From: Sutcliffiella sp. FSL R7-0096
GTDB taxonomy: Bacteria; Bacillota; Bacilli; Bacillales; Bacillaceae_I
NCBI RefSeq assembly: GCF_038595065.1
Contig: NZ_CP152003.1
Span: forward strand, 2,894,001 to 2,958,000
DNA length: 64,000 nucleotides
Direction: 5' to 3'
How positions within the stretch are numbered: position 1 is the stretch's first letter; each line of letters starts with the position of its first letter. The notes under the pieces were generated by a model. It was given only the letters and a program-made list of their open reading frames with translations, did no database searches and was not told the DNA's origin. The translations under genes were made by a program, and so were the position numbers. Shown in pieces: positions 1-8,073 of this stretch.

Positions 1-86
1 ATGGAATGAATCGATATATATTTTTCCCGGTTCACAAGAAAAAACTCCATTTAAATAGTAAAGATTTTTTTAGCAACGTGCAACAA

Positions 87-123
87 AAAAGGTGTCTCCA
101 TTACTTCATAGAATACACCTTTT
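87..123 (-). terminator. Rho-independent terminator of the DinB-like gene
   Basis: Arms AAAAGGTGT and ACACCTTTT form a hairpin just after the stop codon at 130. A T-run follows on the minus strand. Confidence 0.7.
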
Positions 124-129
124 ACTTTA

Positions 130-666
130 TTAACTATTTCTTTTCATATGACTCCATATTAATCTGATTTGCCCACGATGGTTCAATTCATCCTCAAATA
201 CATGAAACCAACGAAAATAGTTGTTTGCCTTATGTTTAGGACCAAATGGGAACTCTTCGTCCAACCACTTATCTTCTTTTTTCTTAAGTTGGGATTTAGT
301 CTGCTCCCTAACTTTGTCGAGCTTTTGAATATAGAAGGAAGCATCATTACCTTTGGATTCTTTAAACGCACTATCACCTAGTATCAAGCCAGCCTCCAAC
401 TTCTGCATTTCTTCCTCTGTAGGATTTCTTTCTTCAAAGGTGAGTATTTGATAAACCTCTTCAACACATGCAATATGTAATAATAAACTACCTATAGAAT
501 TTCCTTGTCCTTTTATTCTGTAGTCTAATTCTTCCACCGATAAATCCTGTATAGCCTCAATCGTAGTCCCCCTGGCATACTCCATCATAGCCAAAAGCCG
601 ACCTATCTCATGTGAATATCCTTCAGTAGATTCCAAAATAAACGTTTTATCCTTTATTGTTGCCAT
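130..666 (-). CDS. DinB/YfiT-like putative metalloenzyme
   Basis: The 178-residue protein has the four-helix layout of the DinB/YfiT superfamily (DUF664-like). A histidine after the first helices (SLLLHIACVEE) and two more near the C-terminus (FRWFHVFEDELNHRGQ) make the usual metal-binding triad. Members include bacillithiol- or mycothiol-dependent transferases, but many have no known substrate, and nothing here identifies one. The ATG follows AAGGGGGC at a normal distance. It appears to be a single-gene unit with its own terminator, and its upstream region holds the phased repeat array at 780-904. Confidence 0.75.
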   Translation of the reverse strand: MATIKDKTFILESTEGYSHEIGRLLAMMEYARGTTIEAIQDLSVEELDYRIKGQGNSIGSLLLHIACVEEVYQILTFEERNPTEEEMQKLEAGLILGDSAFKESKGNDASFYIQKLDKVREQTKSQLKKKEDKWLDEEFPFGPKHKANNYFRWFHVFEDELNHRGQIRLIWSHMKRNS

Positions 667-779
667 GATATAGCCCCCTTATTGTTTCAAATGATTTCAA
701 CCAGTTAATGATTGTAAAAAAGACATTTACTGAGGCCATCACGTTATTTGTTATTAAATAAAAGATATCTTTGTCAATT

Positions 780-904
780 TACTGTCCAAAACATCCCACT
801 TACAAGCGATACTGGAGTAAATACTGTCCGAAAATTAATAATACAATCCAAGTGGAAGCTTTTACCGTCCAAAGGCTTGCAAATACATGCGAACCGACAA
901 AAAA
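780..904. repeat. Phased degenerate repeat array, family 2 (TACTGTCCGAA, 20-21 bp period)
   Basis: Units beginning with TAC start at 780, 801, 822, 842, 863 and 884, so steps are 21, 21, 20, 21 and 21. The best units are TACTGTCCAAAAC, TACTGTCCGAAAA, TACCGTCCAAAGG and TACATGCGAACCG. Weaker TAC units may follow near 938 and 978. The 667-1023 gap has no convincing gene; the short plus-strand reading frame across it is a by-product. The same family recurs at 39043 and 25520. Confidence 0.7.
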
Positions 905-1023
905 ACGACCTATCTCCCTAAGCACCTCCGTTCTAGGTACTCTCGATATATGCGTTTTCCTTGAATTTGTGTTGACCTACACTGCCAGGCAAAAAATTTA
1001 GTTGCTAAAGTAAATTCGCTAAT

Positions 1024-1479
1024 TTATAATTTCTTCATCATAAAAACACAATTAGGATCTTCTTCATAATCAGCAAACGGCTCACAATAGTCAAAGCCAT
1101 AACTTTTATAAAGTTTCTGTGCAGGATAAAAAGCCTCCATTGAACCCGTTTCAAGATACAGCCTCTGATACCCCCGTTCATTTGCTGCCCTAATAATGGA
1201 TTGAAGCATTTGTCCTCCTATACCCTTTCTCAAATGCAACGATGAGGTGCGCATAGATTTAACTTCTCCACTTTCTGCATCCAACTCCTTAAGAGCTCCA
1301 CACCCAACAACCTCTTCACCTTCCCACACGCTCCAAAAAGTAACATCTGGTTTTCTCAAAGCCTCAAGGTCTAAATAATGGTTGCTCTCTGGCGGAGAGA
1401 GAAGATTTAATTTTCTCATATGCTCCTCTACAAAAGTAATGACAGCTGGGTGTTTGACATCATCAATTAATATTTTCAT
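1024..1479 (-). CDS. GNAT family N-acetyltransferase
   Basis: The 151-residue protein is a single GNAT fold. The acetyl-CoA loop is seen as LRKGIGGQML near residues 103-112, followed by the beta4-alpha4 region and a C-terminal LYKSYGFDYCEPF segment typical of the PsiE/YsnE-like group. Such enzymes acetylate small amines or amino-acid-like substrates; the substrate here is unknown. The ATG is preceded by AAAGAGGAGAGATG. It lies downstream of two tiny genes on the same strand but 79 nt away. Confidence 0.85.
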   Translation of the reverse strand: MKILIDDVKHPAVITFVEEHMRKLNLLSPPESNHYLDLEALRKPDVTFWSVWEGEEVVGCGALKELDAESGEVKSMRTSSLHLRKGIGGQMLQSIIRAANERGYQRLYLETGSMEAFYPAQKLYKSYGFDYCEPFADYEEDPNCVFMMKKL

Positions 1480-1558
1480 TTGGCATCTCTCCTCTTTGAA
1501 ATTTATACCGAAATTATCCTGTTATCCTTTGTGCTTTTTCACTTATTCATTTCTTTCC

Positions 1559-1702
1559 TTATTTTTTTAATTGTACAACCATATATATGTTAAAAAACAT
1601 GGATGCAATAAGAAAGGTGTAGAGCATTTCTTCCATCCCCATTATTCCAAAAAGTAGAGAAAAAAGGACTACTAAAATAGCTAGAATAATTCCATTAAAC
1701 AT
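1559..1702 (-). CDS. Tiny membrane protein, 47 aa
   Basis: A 47-codon frame starts with ATG behind a strong ribosome site (TAGGAGGAGGGCTA). The product begins MFNGIILAILVVLF and has two hydrophobic stretches (about residues 4-21 and 27-43) joined by GMEEM, ending QLKK, so it should be a two-helix membrane peptide. It starts 11 nt after the stop of another small frame (1714-1848). I do not recognise the family. Ribosome site, hydrophobic pattern and arrangement support it as real. Confidence 0.6.
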   Translation of the reverse strand: MFNGIILAILVVLFSLLFGIMGMEEMLYTFLIASMFFNIYMVVQLKK

Positions 1703-1713
1703 TAGCCCTCCTC

Positions 1714-1848
1714 CTATATGATTGATACAGCATGATTTGGAAATCTTAAAGCAATGGAAGCACCTGAAGAGAAAATCACTTCGAAGGAAATTGTGAACGG
1801 TTTCTCATCGTTTTGAGCAAGAAATAATTCATATGTAAAATATTTCAC
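1714..1848 (-). CDS. Small hypothetical protein, 44 aa
   Basis: A 44-codon frame starts with GTG behind GGGGAAGAGAAA and runs to 11 nt before the 47-aa membrane protein. The product begins MKYFTYELFLAQND and alternates hydrophobic and polar residues (FTISFEVIF, SIALRF), suggesting a small beta-strand protein. No family recognised. It could be a translated leader for the next gene. Confidence 0.45.
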   Translation of the reverse strand: MKYFTYELFLAQNDEKPFTISFEVIFSSGASIALRFPNHAVSII

Positions 1849-1921
1849 TTTCTCTTCCCCTTTTACACCTCTGACCGATATCTTATTTTAGCATTAAATT
1901 CCAATAACTGACCATAAAAAA

Positions 1922-1943
1922 ATGAATCCAAAAAAGGATTCAT
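1922..1943 (-). terminator. Terminator of the PhnA-like gene
   Basis: ATGAATCC and GGATTCAT form the stem, and a seven-T run follows on the minus strand. The stem abuts the stop codon at 1945. Confidence 0.75.
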
Positions 1944-1944
1944 C

Positions 1945-2280
1945 CTACACTTTCTTTACAAACTCCGTCTTCAGCTGCATGGCACCAAATCCATCAATTT
2001 TACACTCAATATCATGATCCCCATCGACAAGTCGGATATTTTTCACCTTTGTTCCCTGTTTCACAACAGAAGAACTGCCTTTTACTTTTAAGTCTTTTAT
2101 GACAGTGACCGTATCTCCATCTATGAGGATATTACCATTTGCATCCTTGTACACTTTCTCTTCTTCTACACTCTCCGTACCTGGTGTCCATTCATAAGCA
2201 CATTCTGGACATACCAGTAAGTTTCCATCTTCATATGTATATTCGGATTTACATTTTGGACAGTTTGGTAATGTTGACAT
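1945..2280 (-). CDS. PhnA/YjdM family zinc-ribbon protein
   Basis: Starting at the ATG behind AATGGAGGAAGC the product is 111 residues; a longer upstream frame adds 15 residues without a ribosome site. The N-terminus has two CxxC knuckles (CPKC, CPEC), a zinc ribbon, followed by the beta domain [17 protein letters not shown] and a C-terminal [19 protein letters not shown] segment typical of PhnA/YjdM. Despite the name, the family is not part of C-P lyase, and its cellular role is unclear. Single gene with its own terminator. Confidence 0.88.
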   Translation of the reverse strand: MSTLPNCPKCKSEYTYEDGNLLVCPECAYEWTPGTESVEEEKVYKDANGNILIDGDTVTVIKDLKVKGSSSVVKQGTKVKNIRLVDGDHDIECKIDGFGAMQLKTEFVKKV

Positions 2281-2420
2281 GTTCTGCTTCCTCCATTTAC
2301 GCTCTATTTTCACACTTTTTAGCATAGCATAGTTTTTTCTTAAAATTAATCATACATTTTTTCCCTTAATTACTAAATTACATGATATAATTCTTTCAAA
2401 TTCATATCCGGGGTGAAACG

Positions 2421-3047
2421 ATGATACTCGAAAACCAGAAATCAGAAGTCAAGATATATCCTACTAATCTAATGAAACAAAAAGAAACCACAACAAAACT
2501 TGCCATTATTCTACCTGGAGCCGGTTACACTTCTCAAGGGCCGTTGTTGCACTTTTCTTCCGGGCACTTCTTCAACCAGGGGTTCGATGTACTTCAAATC
2601 AATTACCGATTTAGCGAAGCGGAACTTGATCCTTTTGATTCGGAAGGATTTTCTACAAATGTTTTACTTACGTTGGATGAGACATTGAAAGAAACACACT
2701 ATGATCAACTTGTAATAGTAGCCAAATCGATTGGGACACTTGCATTGACGAAATTAATTGAGCATCAAAAATATAAAAACACATCAGCAATTTGGCTCAC
2801 TCCTTTATTACATCGTGATGACGTGTATCAAACCATGTTACAGAATGAGAACAATGCCCTCTGTATCATCGGCGATAAAGATTTCTGCTATCGGGAAGAG
2901 CGATTTGCAAACCTAGTATCTAATTCAACAACAAAAACTCTACTGATCCCTAACGGAGATCACAGTCTTGAAAATAAAGAAGATGTGTTAGGTTCCATTG
3001 ACATGTTAAAGGATGTCATAGAAAGCGTTATCCAGTTTTCATATTGA
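2421..3047 (+). CDS. Alpha/beta hydrolase (small, BAAT/DLH-like)
   Basis: The 208-residue protein has an alpha/beta-hydrolase core. The oxyanion strand is IILPGAGYTSQGPLL. The likely nucleophile elbow is VAKSIGT, so Ser sits in A-K-S-I-G rather than a perfect GxSxG. An acid lies around IIGDKDFCY, and the catalytic His is in IPNGDHSLE near the C-terminus. There is no signal peptide, so it should be cytosolic. Substrate unknown. The ATG follows CCGGGGTGAAACG, and a terminator follows directly. Confidence 0.75.
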   Translation: MILENQKSEVKIYPTNLMKQKETTTKLAIILPGAGYTSQGPLLHFSSGHFFNQGFDVLQINYRFSEAELDPFDSEGFSTNVLLTLDETLKETHYDQLVIVAKSIGTLALTKLIEHQKYKNTSAIWLTPLLHRDDVYQTMLQNENNALCIIGDKDFCYREERFANLVSNSTTKTLLIPNGDHSLENKEDVLGSIDMLKDVIESVIQFSY

Positions 3048-3053
3048 ATTTCT

Positions 3054-3083
3054 ACAGTACAAGGCCACTCTTGTACTGTTTTA
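3054..3083 (+). terminator. Terminator after the alpha/beta hydrolase
   Basis: ACAGTACAAG and CTTGTACTGT form a 10-bp stem with a 6-nt loop, followed by TTTTATTTT. Confidence 0.8.
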
Positions 3084-3168
3084 TTTTGAATAATTGGTAA
3101 GTATTATTGACAATATGTTAATTATACTTTACATTTAGTATATAAAAGTTAACAAAAAGGAGAAGTAT

Positions 3169-3384
3169 ATGCTTTGTAATCGGGTGAAAGAATTAAGGGC
3201 TCGTCACGGGTTTTCCCAGTCTGATTTGGGCAGCTTGGTGGGTGTAACTAGGCAAACAATAGGCTTTATTGAAAAAGGGGAATTTTCGCCTTCCATTGCT
3301 TTAACTTTAAGGCTTGCCAAGCATCTGAAAGTAAAAGTAGATGAGTTATTTTGGTTAGAAGGAGAGGATGAGGAGAATGAATAA
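3169..3384 (+). CDS. XRE-family helix-turn-helix regulator, 71 aa
   Basis: This is a minimal Cro/CI-type DNA-binding protein: helix-turn-helix ARHGFSQSDLGSLVGVTRQTIGFIEKG, then SPSIALTLRLAKHLKVKVDELF, the layout of the YozG/YgzD group. There is no ligand domain. The ATG sits behind AAAAAGGAGAAG; a TTGACA hexamer at 3107 may mark the promoter. The end overlaps the next gene by 17 nt, so the two are translationally coupled. Such pairs often have the HTH protein control the operon together with its membrane partner (inference). Confidence 0.88.
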   Translation: MLCNRVKELRARHGFSQSDLGSLVGVTRQTIGFIEKGEFSPSIALTLRLAKHLKVKVDELFWLEGEDEENE

Positions 3385-4129
3385 TGATTTAAGGATTCAG
3401 CTTCCACTTTGGACAATCGCATTTTGCATTCTATTGATGCCACTGACTTTTAGTCTTGTGCAGTTGTTTGATTTAATGATTCATAATTCTGATGCTTTTT
3501 TCGTTATGAATGGCACAGAGACTTTCTTTAATTGGGGTTTAATGTCCATCCAATTATTCACGGTTAGTAGCTTATTACTTATCTCTTTCTATATTGCATT
3601 TTATCGGAGATATAGAAAACATAATGAAAACAACCCTAAAGAAAAACTTTACCTATTTCTTTTTTATCGACCAGGTGAGTTATTGGAAGATGATGAAATG
3701 CTTCAACAGGTGTCCAAAAATGCCACAAAAAAGGTCTACATACTTTATGCAAATGCACTTCCGTTGCTTGCACTTCTGATGGTATTCCCTTTTCATCGTT
3801 TTGTCTTCATCATGGGGATCTTGCTGGTCATTATCATTCAGAACCTTATTTTTTACAGTGAGACCCGCCAATACTTCTCTGGCAACTATTCATTCGGCAA
3901 TAAAGTTAAAAAGCCAGACCGTGACCTCTCCAAAGCGAATAAGAGCGTTATACGGGGAATCGCGATTGTAAGTCTTATCATAATAGCTCTATCTGTAGGA
4001 AGGCTTGCTCAAATCCATTCTAATTCACAAAGTATCCTTCCTCAGATGGAAGCTTGTATGGACGAGGGTGGTACAGCACTTATAGAGAGTGGCAGTTTAT
4101 GGAGCCTTACGAAGTTCACATGCAAATAG
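3368..4129 (+). CDS. Multipass membrane protein coupled to the XRE regulator
   Basis: The 253-residue protein has about five predicted membrane helices (near residues 13-33, 54-77, 122-141, 143-162 and 195-214) and a roughly 40-residue outside tail with two cysteines (EACMDEGGT and FTCK). The second- to third-helix loop is basic and polar. I do not recognise a named family. The coding start overlaps the regulator gene. The stop codon abuts the first of two identical 23-bp hairpins that flank a repeat element. Confidence 0.6.
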   Translation: MRRMNNDLRIQLPLWTIAFCILLMPLTFSLVQLFDLMIHNSDAFFVMNGTETFFNWGLMSIQLFTVSSLLLISFYIAFYRRYRKHNENNPKEKLYLFLFYRPGELLEDDEMLQQVSKNATKKVYILYANALPLLALLMVFPFHRFVFIMGILLVIIIQNLIFYSETRQYFSGNYSFGNKVKKPDRDLSKANKSVIRGIAIVSLIIIALSVGRLAQIHSNSQSILPQMEACMDEGGTALIESGSLWSLTKFTCK

Positions 4130-4150
4130 GCATTGCTTTGCGCAATGCCT
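4128..4150. terminator. Palindromic hairpin, left copy of a 23-bp duplication
   Basis: AGGCATTGC-TTTGC-GCAATGCCT is a perfect 9-bp stem with a 5-nt loop touching the stop codon of the plus-strand gene. An identical copy in the same orientation lies at 4362-4384. Confidence 0.75.
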
Positions 4151-4361
4151 CAGACTGTTGACAAACTATAAACTAGTTAGGTTATCTGTTGGAAGAGTTG
4201 ATCTTCGTTGCAGGAGCTTCGCTTTCCGCGGGCGGTCCGGGAGCCTCCTCGGGCTAACGCCCTGCGGGGTCTCCCATGTCCCTTCCTCCCGCAGGAGTCT
4301 TCGCTCCTTCCACTGCGATCAACTAGAGAATTTCATTATTTTAAGCTTTGTCTACACACTG
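4151..4361. mobile_element. MITE-like intergenic element, copy A
   Basis: A non-coding, GC-richer block of about 211 bp. The ends are imperfect inverted repeats (CAGACTGTTGACAAA against the complement of TTTGTCTACACACTG, 12 of 15). Inner ends GTTGATC and GATCAAC flank a palindromic core with blocks GCTTCGCTTTCC, GGGAGCCTCC, CTGCGGGGTCTCCC and AGGAGTCTTCG, also found in copies B (58638) and C (61826). It sits exactly between two identical terminator hairpins, as if insertion duplicated one. Confidence 0.6.
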
Positions 4362-4384
4362 AGGCATTGCTTTGCGCAATGCCT
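4362..4384. terminator. Palindromic hairpin, right copy of the 23-bp duplication
   Basis: Identical to 4128-4150. It touches the stop codon of the minus-strand gene and is followed by TATTTTCTTT on the plus strand. Without the inserted element, one such hairpin would serve both convergent genes. Confidence 0.7.
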
Positions 4385-5088
4385 TATTTTCTTTCCAAAA
4401 TGCTTTTGATTTGGTCTGTATACATCCTATCTAATCCTTCCGTTGTGTAATGGAAATTCTCCATACTTGATACTTTAGTAATCCCCATTTCTACTAGGCG
4501 GGCATCGAGTTTATTCAGAACAAAGGTTGGATGTTCACCATTGCTGTCATAACTGCCGGCTTCATCATTCAAATCTATCTTTCTTCCATCAATGAACTCA
4601 ACTTTGTAATAAAAATCACCTTTATTATGGGTAAAAGGAAGATAAAACCTATCCCCACGAACGCCAGCATCTATTTTCACCACATCATTAAAGTCATACT
4701 TCTTGCCTTGTGGATATAGGAAGGAATGGTCTATGATATTCTGATGCGTTATTACGGTGACAGAGGAAAATATAATATAAAAACCAAGAATATTAGTTAC
4801 GATGAAGCCGATCCATAAAGCCCTACGCTTTCTAGTGATTGGAGTCTTCTCCCTCTCCCAATATTTTCTAAAGAAAAAATAGAAGAATAGGAGAAATAGA
4901 TAAAGGACAATAATAATGATAAATCTAGAGTATGGATAGTTGAAAATCCATAACACATAGTCATCAGGTACAAATATCTTATACTGAAGATATCCTATAA
5001 AGATAAATATAGAAAAACTTAAAATTAGGACCAATAAAGTACCTAATATGTAAACTAAAACTCTCCCTGCTACTTTCAAATCGATCAA
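4384..5088 (-). CDS. Membrane protein of unknown function, 234 aa
   Basis: Three membrane helices are predicted (about 10-34, 45-72 and 90-113), followed by an extracellular domain of about 120 residues rich in beta-type sequence (KYDFNDVVKIDAG, FYYKVEFIDGRKIDL). The start is TTG behind AATGGGGA. No family recognised. It is convergent with the regulator/membrane pair. Confidence 0.55.
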   Translation of the reverse strand: MIDLKVAGRVLVYILGTLLVLILSFSIFIFIGYLQYKIFVPDDYVLWIFNYPYSRFIIIIVLYLFLLFFYFFFRKYWEREKTPITRKRRALWIGFIVTNILGFYIIFSSVTVITHQNIIDHSFLYPQGKKYDFNDVVKIDAGVRGDRFYLPFTHNKGDFYYKVEFIDGRKIDLNDEAGSYDSNGEHPTFVLNKLDARLVEMGITKVSSMENFHYTTEGLDRMYTDQIKSILERK

Positions 5089-5135
5089 ATCCCCATTCCA
5101 AAAAACTATCTGATTTCTTTATGTTTCAGTCACCT

Positions 5136-5528
5136 TCAAGTAATAAAGGAATCAATGAAATTTGCCAACGCCTGAATCCCTCGATGAAACTGAAAGGAAC
5201 CTGCCACAATAATACAAGACATACCAATTCCACTGATTAACCCCGTAACGGATCGGAGGAAATTGTTGCTTACCCGCCAACCACGTAGCTGAGTATATCC
5301 ATCAACTACCATTGGAAAGTTCAAAAGAACACCAAGTACTAGCAATTTCAAAAATGCTATGTCTGCTGCCATCCATAGCAATGGAACCACAGCAAGGTAA
5401 CCTAGCAATATCGACATACACCTGTAGCACATTGGGAACTGCCTGCCCCCTATGACAAGCGAGCGTTCTTTTTTTCTATGACAAGGAAAAAAACGTAAGG
5501 TTATAATAGCATGTAAATATTCATTCAT
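5136..5528 (-). CDS. DUF2085 family membrane protein
   Basis: The 130-residue protein has the DUF2085 hallmark: an early CHRKKERS motif, then FPMCYRCMSILLGY, giving three conserved cysteines and a His that could bind a metal, followed by three membrane helices. The family function is not established. It follows the 100-aa cysteine-tailed membrane gene by 12 nt, so the two form an operon of small cysteine-containing membrane proteins. Confidence 0.75.
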   Translation of the reverse strand: MNEYLHAIITLRFFPCHRKKERSLVIGGRQFPMCYRCMSILLGYLAVVPLLWMAADIAFLKLLVLGVLLNFPMVVDGYTQLRGWRVSNNFLRSVTGLISGIGMSCIIVAGSFQFHRGIQALANFIDSFIT

Positions 5529-5540
5529 TTGTTATTCCCC

Positions 5541-5843
5541 TTAATTAAATGGATTGCAATCACAGTCTGTGCAATCCAACCCATTTGACTCCCCTGAAGA
5601 CCTCTCTGAAGATCTCGGAAGTGGCATATGACAATAGAAACAATCCCAAATCCCGCCACTTGTATTTTTCTTTTTCCTATCCTGTCTTTTCATATAGTAA
5701 TGGATGCTTGCAAACAATCCAATTATACTTAAAATTAGAAAGATAATGCTAGCGACCAGCTCTGATGTTGAACTGGACACAATAATCCCATAAATACTAC
5801 CTATGGAAGTGATACTGAATAAAGCCCATAAAATAAAAATCAT
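5541..5843 (-). CDS. Small two-helix membrane protein with Cys-rich tail
   Basis: About 100 residues. The ATG at 5843 is better placed behind AGAGGG than the in-frame TTG two codons earlier. Two membrane helices (about 5-22 and 28-48) are followed by a basic stretch (MKRQDRKKKN) and a tail carrying CFYC and CTDCDC, suggesting a metal- or redox-active end in the cytoplasm. First gene of an operon with the DUF2085 gene. No family recognised. Confidence 0.6.
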   Translation of the reverse strand: MIFILWALFSITSIGSIYGIIVSSSTSELVASIIFLILSIIGLFASIHYYMKRQDRKKKNTSGGIWDCFYCHMPLPRSSERSSGESNGLDCTDCDCNPFN

Positions 5844-6014
5844 ATGCAACCCTCTTTTAGTTGTTAATTAATTGATAAAATACCCTTTCCTCCACTCCAT
5901 ACAATTCTTTCCTCATGATGAAAATCCTGCTTCCCCTTGTCGAATATGTATCTTTTTTCCTATTATTTTGTGAGAGTCTCCACGTCCTTCCGCTCATTTT
6001 ACGAAAATCTATTC

Positions 6015-6028
6015 TGAAAGCGTTCCCT
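6015..6028 (+). promoter_or_regulatory. Possible cre (CcpA) site upstream of the lipase-like gene
   Basis: TGAAAGCGTTCCCT matches TGWNANCGNTNNCA at all but the last position and lies about 60 bp before the start codon. It is embedded in an inverted repeat CTATTC...GAATAG. Confidence 0.35.
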
Positions 6029-6086
6029 TTTCCGATAGAATAGATGGGGAGATATCTCCTATTTAAATACAAAAAGGAGTGTTGAA

Positions 6087-7568
6087 ATGAGAAGGTTGGT
6101 GGTCATATTGTTAGTAGCATTACTAGTTGTTCCAGTTTCAGTTAATGCAGGCACGATTGGTGGAAAAGACAATCCTGGGGGTGTACCTGGCCAATGGTAT
6201 GTGGGTGATACACCAAGTAACGTTGATCCGAACAAACCGGTTCTTGTATTCGTCCACGGAATCAACAGTTCATCAAAGACTTGGTGGGAAAACAATAATA
6301 TGTATCAGACAGCCCTGAACAATGGATATGAAACAGCATTCATCGATGTCCATCCAGATAAAAATATGTGGGATAACGGGGCCATCATCAACAATCGGAT
6401 ACGAGATATAGCCAACCATTTCAACCAAAAGAAGATTGTGATTGTCGCACACAGTAAAGGCGGCATTGATTCTCAGAACGCCCTTGTTCATTATGGAGCC
6501 CACCCTTATGTATCTAACCTCATCACTCTATCCACGCCTCATTATGGCTCACAGCTTGCAGACCTTGCTTACAGTGGCTGGGCAAGCTGGCTTTCAGGCA
6601 TTCTAGGAAGTAAAAATGATGCAACCTACTCGCTTCAAACCGGTTATATGAACAGCTACAGACCTCAAATGGATAATCACATAAACCGTAATCGTAACAG
6701 AATCTATACACTCGCCGGAACCAGCTGGGGGAGCTTTGGATCTTCCCTTTATTGGGGCGGCCTATACTTAAGCTCATATGGTTCTAATGATGGTGCCGTC
6801 ACCGTCAGCAACTCCCGCCTCAACTATAGTACAGAAGTAAGGGTAAGCAACTGGAATCATACGACAGTACGTGAAGGCGGTACATTCCAATACTTCCGTC
6901 CCTATTTGACGACTACACAAACAGCCGGCTTTGCACTTGGTGAGGCAGCCGCTACAGTCGAACCCATGGAAAAGGAACCAATTAATATTAGTGCACTTCA
7001 TCGGGGTGGTCAATTCCAGACCGAAGTGAAACAAACCTTCACTGTAGAGGAAAATGTACAAAAAATTGACCTGGATTGGTTGAGTGACAAGCAGACAAAA
7101 GATATCGAAATTATCAGCCCATCAGGGAAAGTTTATAATAATTTCGTCCATTCGGTCGATCAGGAAATTTTCAAAGGTGGCCATCACCACACATTCCAGA
7201 TTCCGTCACCTGAACAAGGTCAATGGACCGTAAAAGCCAAGAAAGATAAAGCCGCCTACTTGATGACAGTTGGATATCATACCGACTTAAATGAGGAAGT
7301 GGTCTTGGAAGATGACACATTAGAACTGAAAAATAAAGGACAAAAAGTTAAGAATATGAATGTAGATGTCAAAATCAATAAAGATGGAAAGGCTAAAGCA
7401 GACTTTGGGATGAAAGTTGTCAATAAAGGTAAGGTCGACCTAGACTTTAAAGAAGAAGGTGTCTACACCATCACTCTAGATGTGAAAGGTACCACGATAA
7501 ACGGGAATCCGTTTGAACGGACCATTGTGAAATCCATTTATGTAGATAAAAACGGAAATAGATACTGA
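6087..7568 (+). CDS. Secreted lipase-like alpha/beta hydrolase with C-terminal beta domain
   Basis: A Sec signal peptide (MRRLVVILLVALLVVPVSVNA, cleavage near residue 21) is followed by a hydrolase domain: oxyanion loop VFVHGIN (52-60), nucleophile Ser123 in AHSKGG, Asp235 in GSNDGA and His258 in NWNHTT, in the order Ser-Asp-His. The A-H-S-K-G elbow is a known variant of GxSxG in Bacillus secreted lipases and PGAP1-like esterases. Residues from about 300 on form beta-rich modules (PSGKVYNNFVHSVDQE, GHHHTFQIPSPEQGQWTVKA) like pre-peptidase or jelly-roll appendages. Expected extracellular esterase/lipase. Confidence 0.82.
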   Translation: MRRLVVILLVALLVVPVSVNAGTIGGKDNPGGVPGQWYVGDTPSNVDPNKPVLVFVHGINSSSKTWWENNNMYQTALNNGYETAFIDVHPDKNMWDNGAIINNRIRDIANHFNQKKIVIVAHSKGGIDSQNALVHYGAHPYVSNLITLSTPHYGSQLADLAYSGWASWLSGILGSKNDATYSLQTGYMNSYRPQMDNHINRNRNRIYTLAGTSWGSFGSSLYWGGLYLSSYGSNDGAVTVSNSRLNYSTEVRVSNWNHTTVREGGTFQYFRPYLTTTQTAGFALGEAAATVEPMEKEPINISALHRGGQFQTEVKQTFTVEENVQKIDLDWLSDKQTKDIEIISPSGKVYNNFVHSVDQEIFKGGHHHTFQIPSPEQGQWTVKAKKDKAAYLMTVGYHTDLNEEVVLEDDTLELKNKGQKVKNMNVDVKINKDGKAKADFGMKVVNKGKVDLDFKEEGVYTITLDVKGTTINGNPFERTIVKSIYVDKNGNRY

Positions 7569-7576
7569 ATTCAAGG

Positions 7577-7605
7577 AAGTGCTCACCCTTGAGGGATGAG
7601 CACTT
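7577..7605. terminator. Bidirectional terminator
   Basis: AAGTGCTCACCCTT and GAGGGATGAGCACTT form a long stem between the convergent lipase-like and DUF4306-like genes. Plus-strand TTTTGTT follows. Confidence 0.75.
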
Positions 7606-7608
7606 TTG

Positions 7609-8073
7609 TTAATCTAGTTGTATTTTTCTATTAGAACGGATTAGGGAATATCCTATTAGCAAACTCGCAATAATTAGTTGTGAAAACATAAACGCTTTTG
7701 CCCCAGCAGTAGGAGACCCTATTAGAAATGTTGCACCAATCAATAGTAAAATTCCTAATGATACTACAAACATATACACGGATCTTTCCTGCCTAATTAA
7801 TTTATGCCCTAAAGCTACTAATATATAAATAAAACTTACTAGCATGATAATGGGAAAGAGCGGTTTAAACTTAATGGAATATACAAAGTAGTCTAGTTGT
7901 GATATGTTTTCCCTTTCTACTTCCCCATTGTTCAACCATGAAGTGATAATTGCTGTGTGCTTCCATTCAAAAGTGTCATCTATCAACCCACTCCCCTCAT
8001 ACCAAGCAGCGAAAGTGGCGATGCTGAAAAACAAAAATGCCAGACCGAACGGAATAGTTTTTTTCATGCTCAT
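7609..8073 (-). CDS. YjdJ-like (DUF4306) membrane protein
   Basis: The 154-residue protein has an N-terminal helix (residues 8-23), the motif WYEGSGL followed by FEWKHTA typical of DUF4306/YjdJ, and three further helices. Function unknown. The family assignment rests on the YEGS...W pattern. The start is ATG, or a second ATG two codons on. Confidence 0.55.
   Translation of the reverse strand: MSMKKTIPFGLAFLFFSIATFAAWYEGSGLIDDTFEWKHTAIITSWLNNGEVERENISQLDYFVYSIKFKPLFPIIMLVSFIYILVALGHKLIRQERSVYMFVVSLGILLLIGATFLIGSPTAGAKAFMFSQLIIASLLIGYSLIRSNRKIQLD

Noticed and set aside
771-1001. 76-aa plus-strand reading frame
   Set aside because: It runs across the phased repeat array, has no ribosome site, and unit steps of 20-22 bp do not preserve a reading frame.
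3169-4129. Toxin-antitoxin pair
   Set aside because: The partner of the XRE protein is a 253-aa five-helix membrane protein, not a small toxin; no support beyond gene order.
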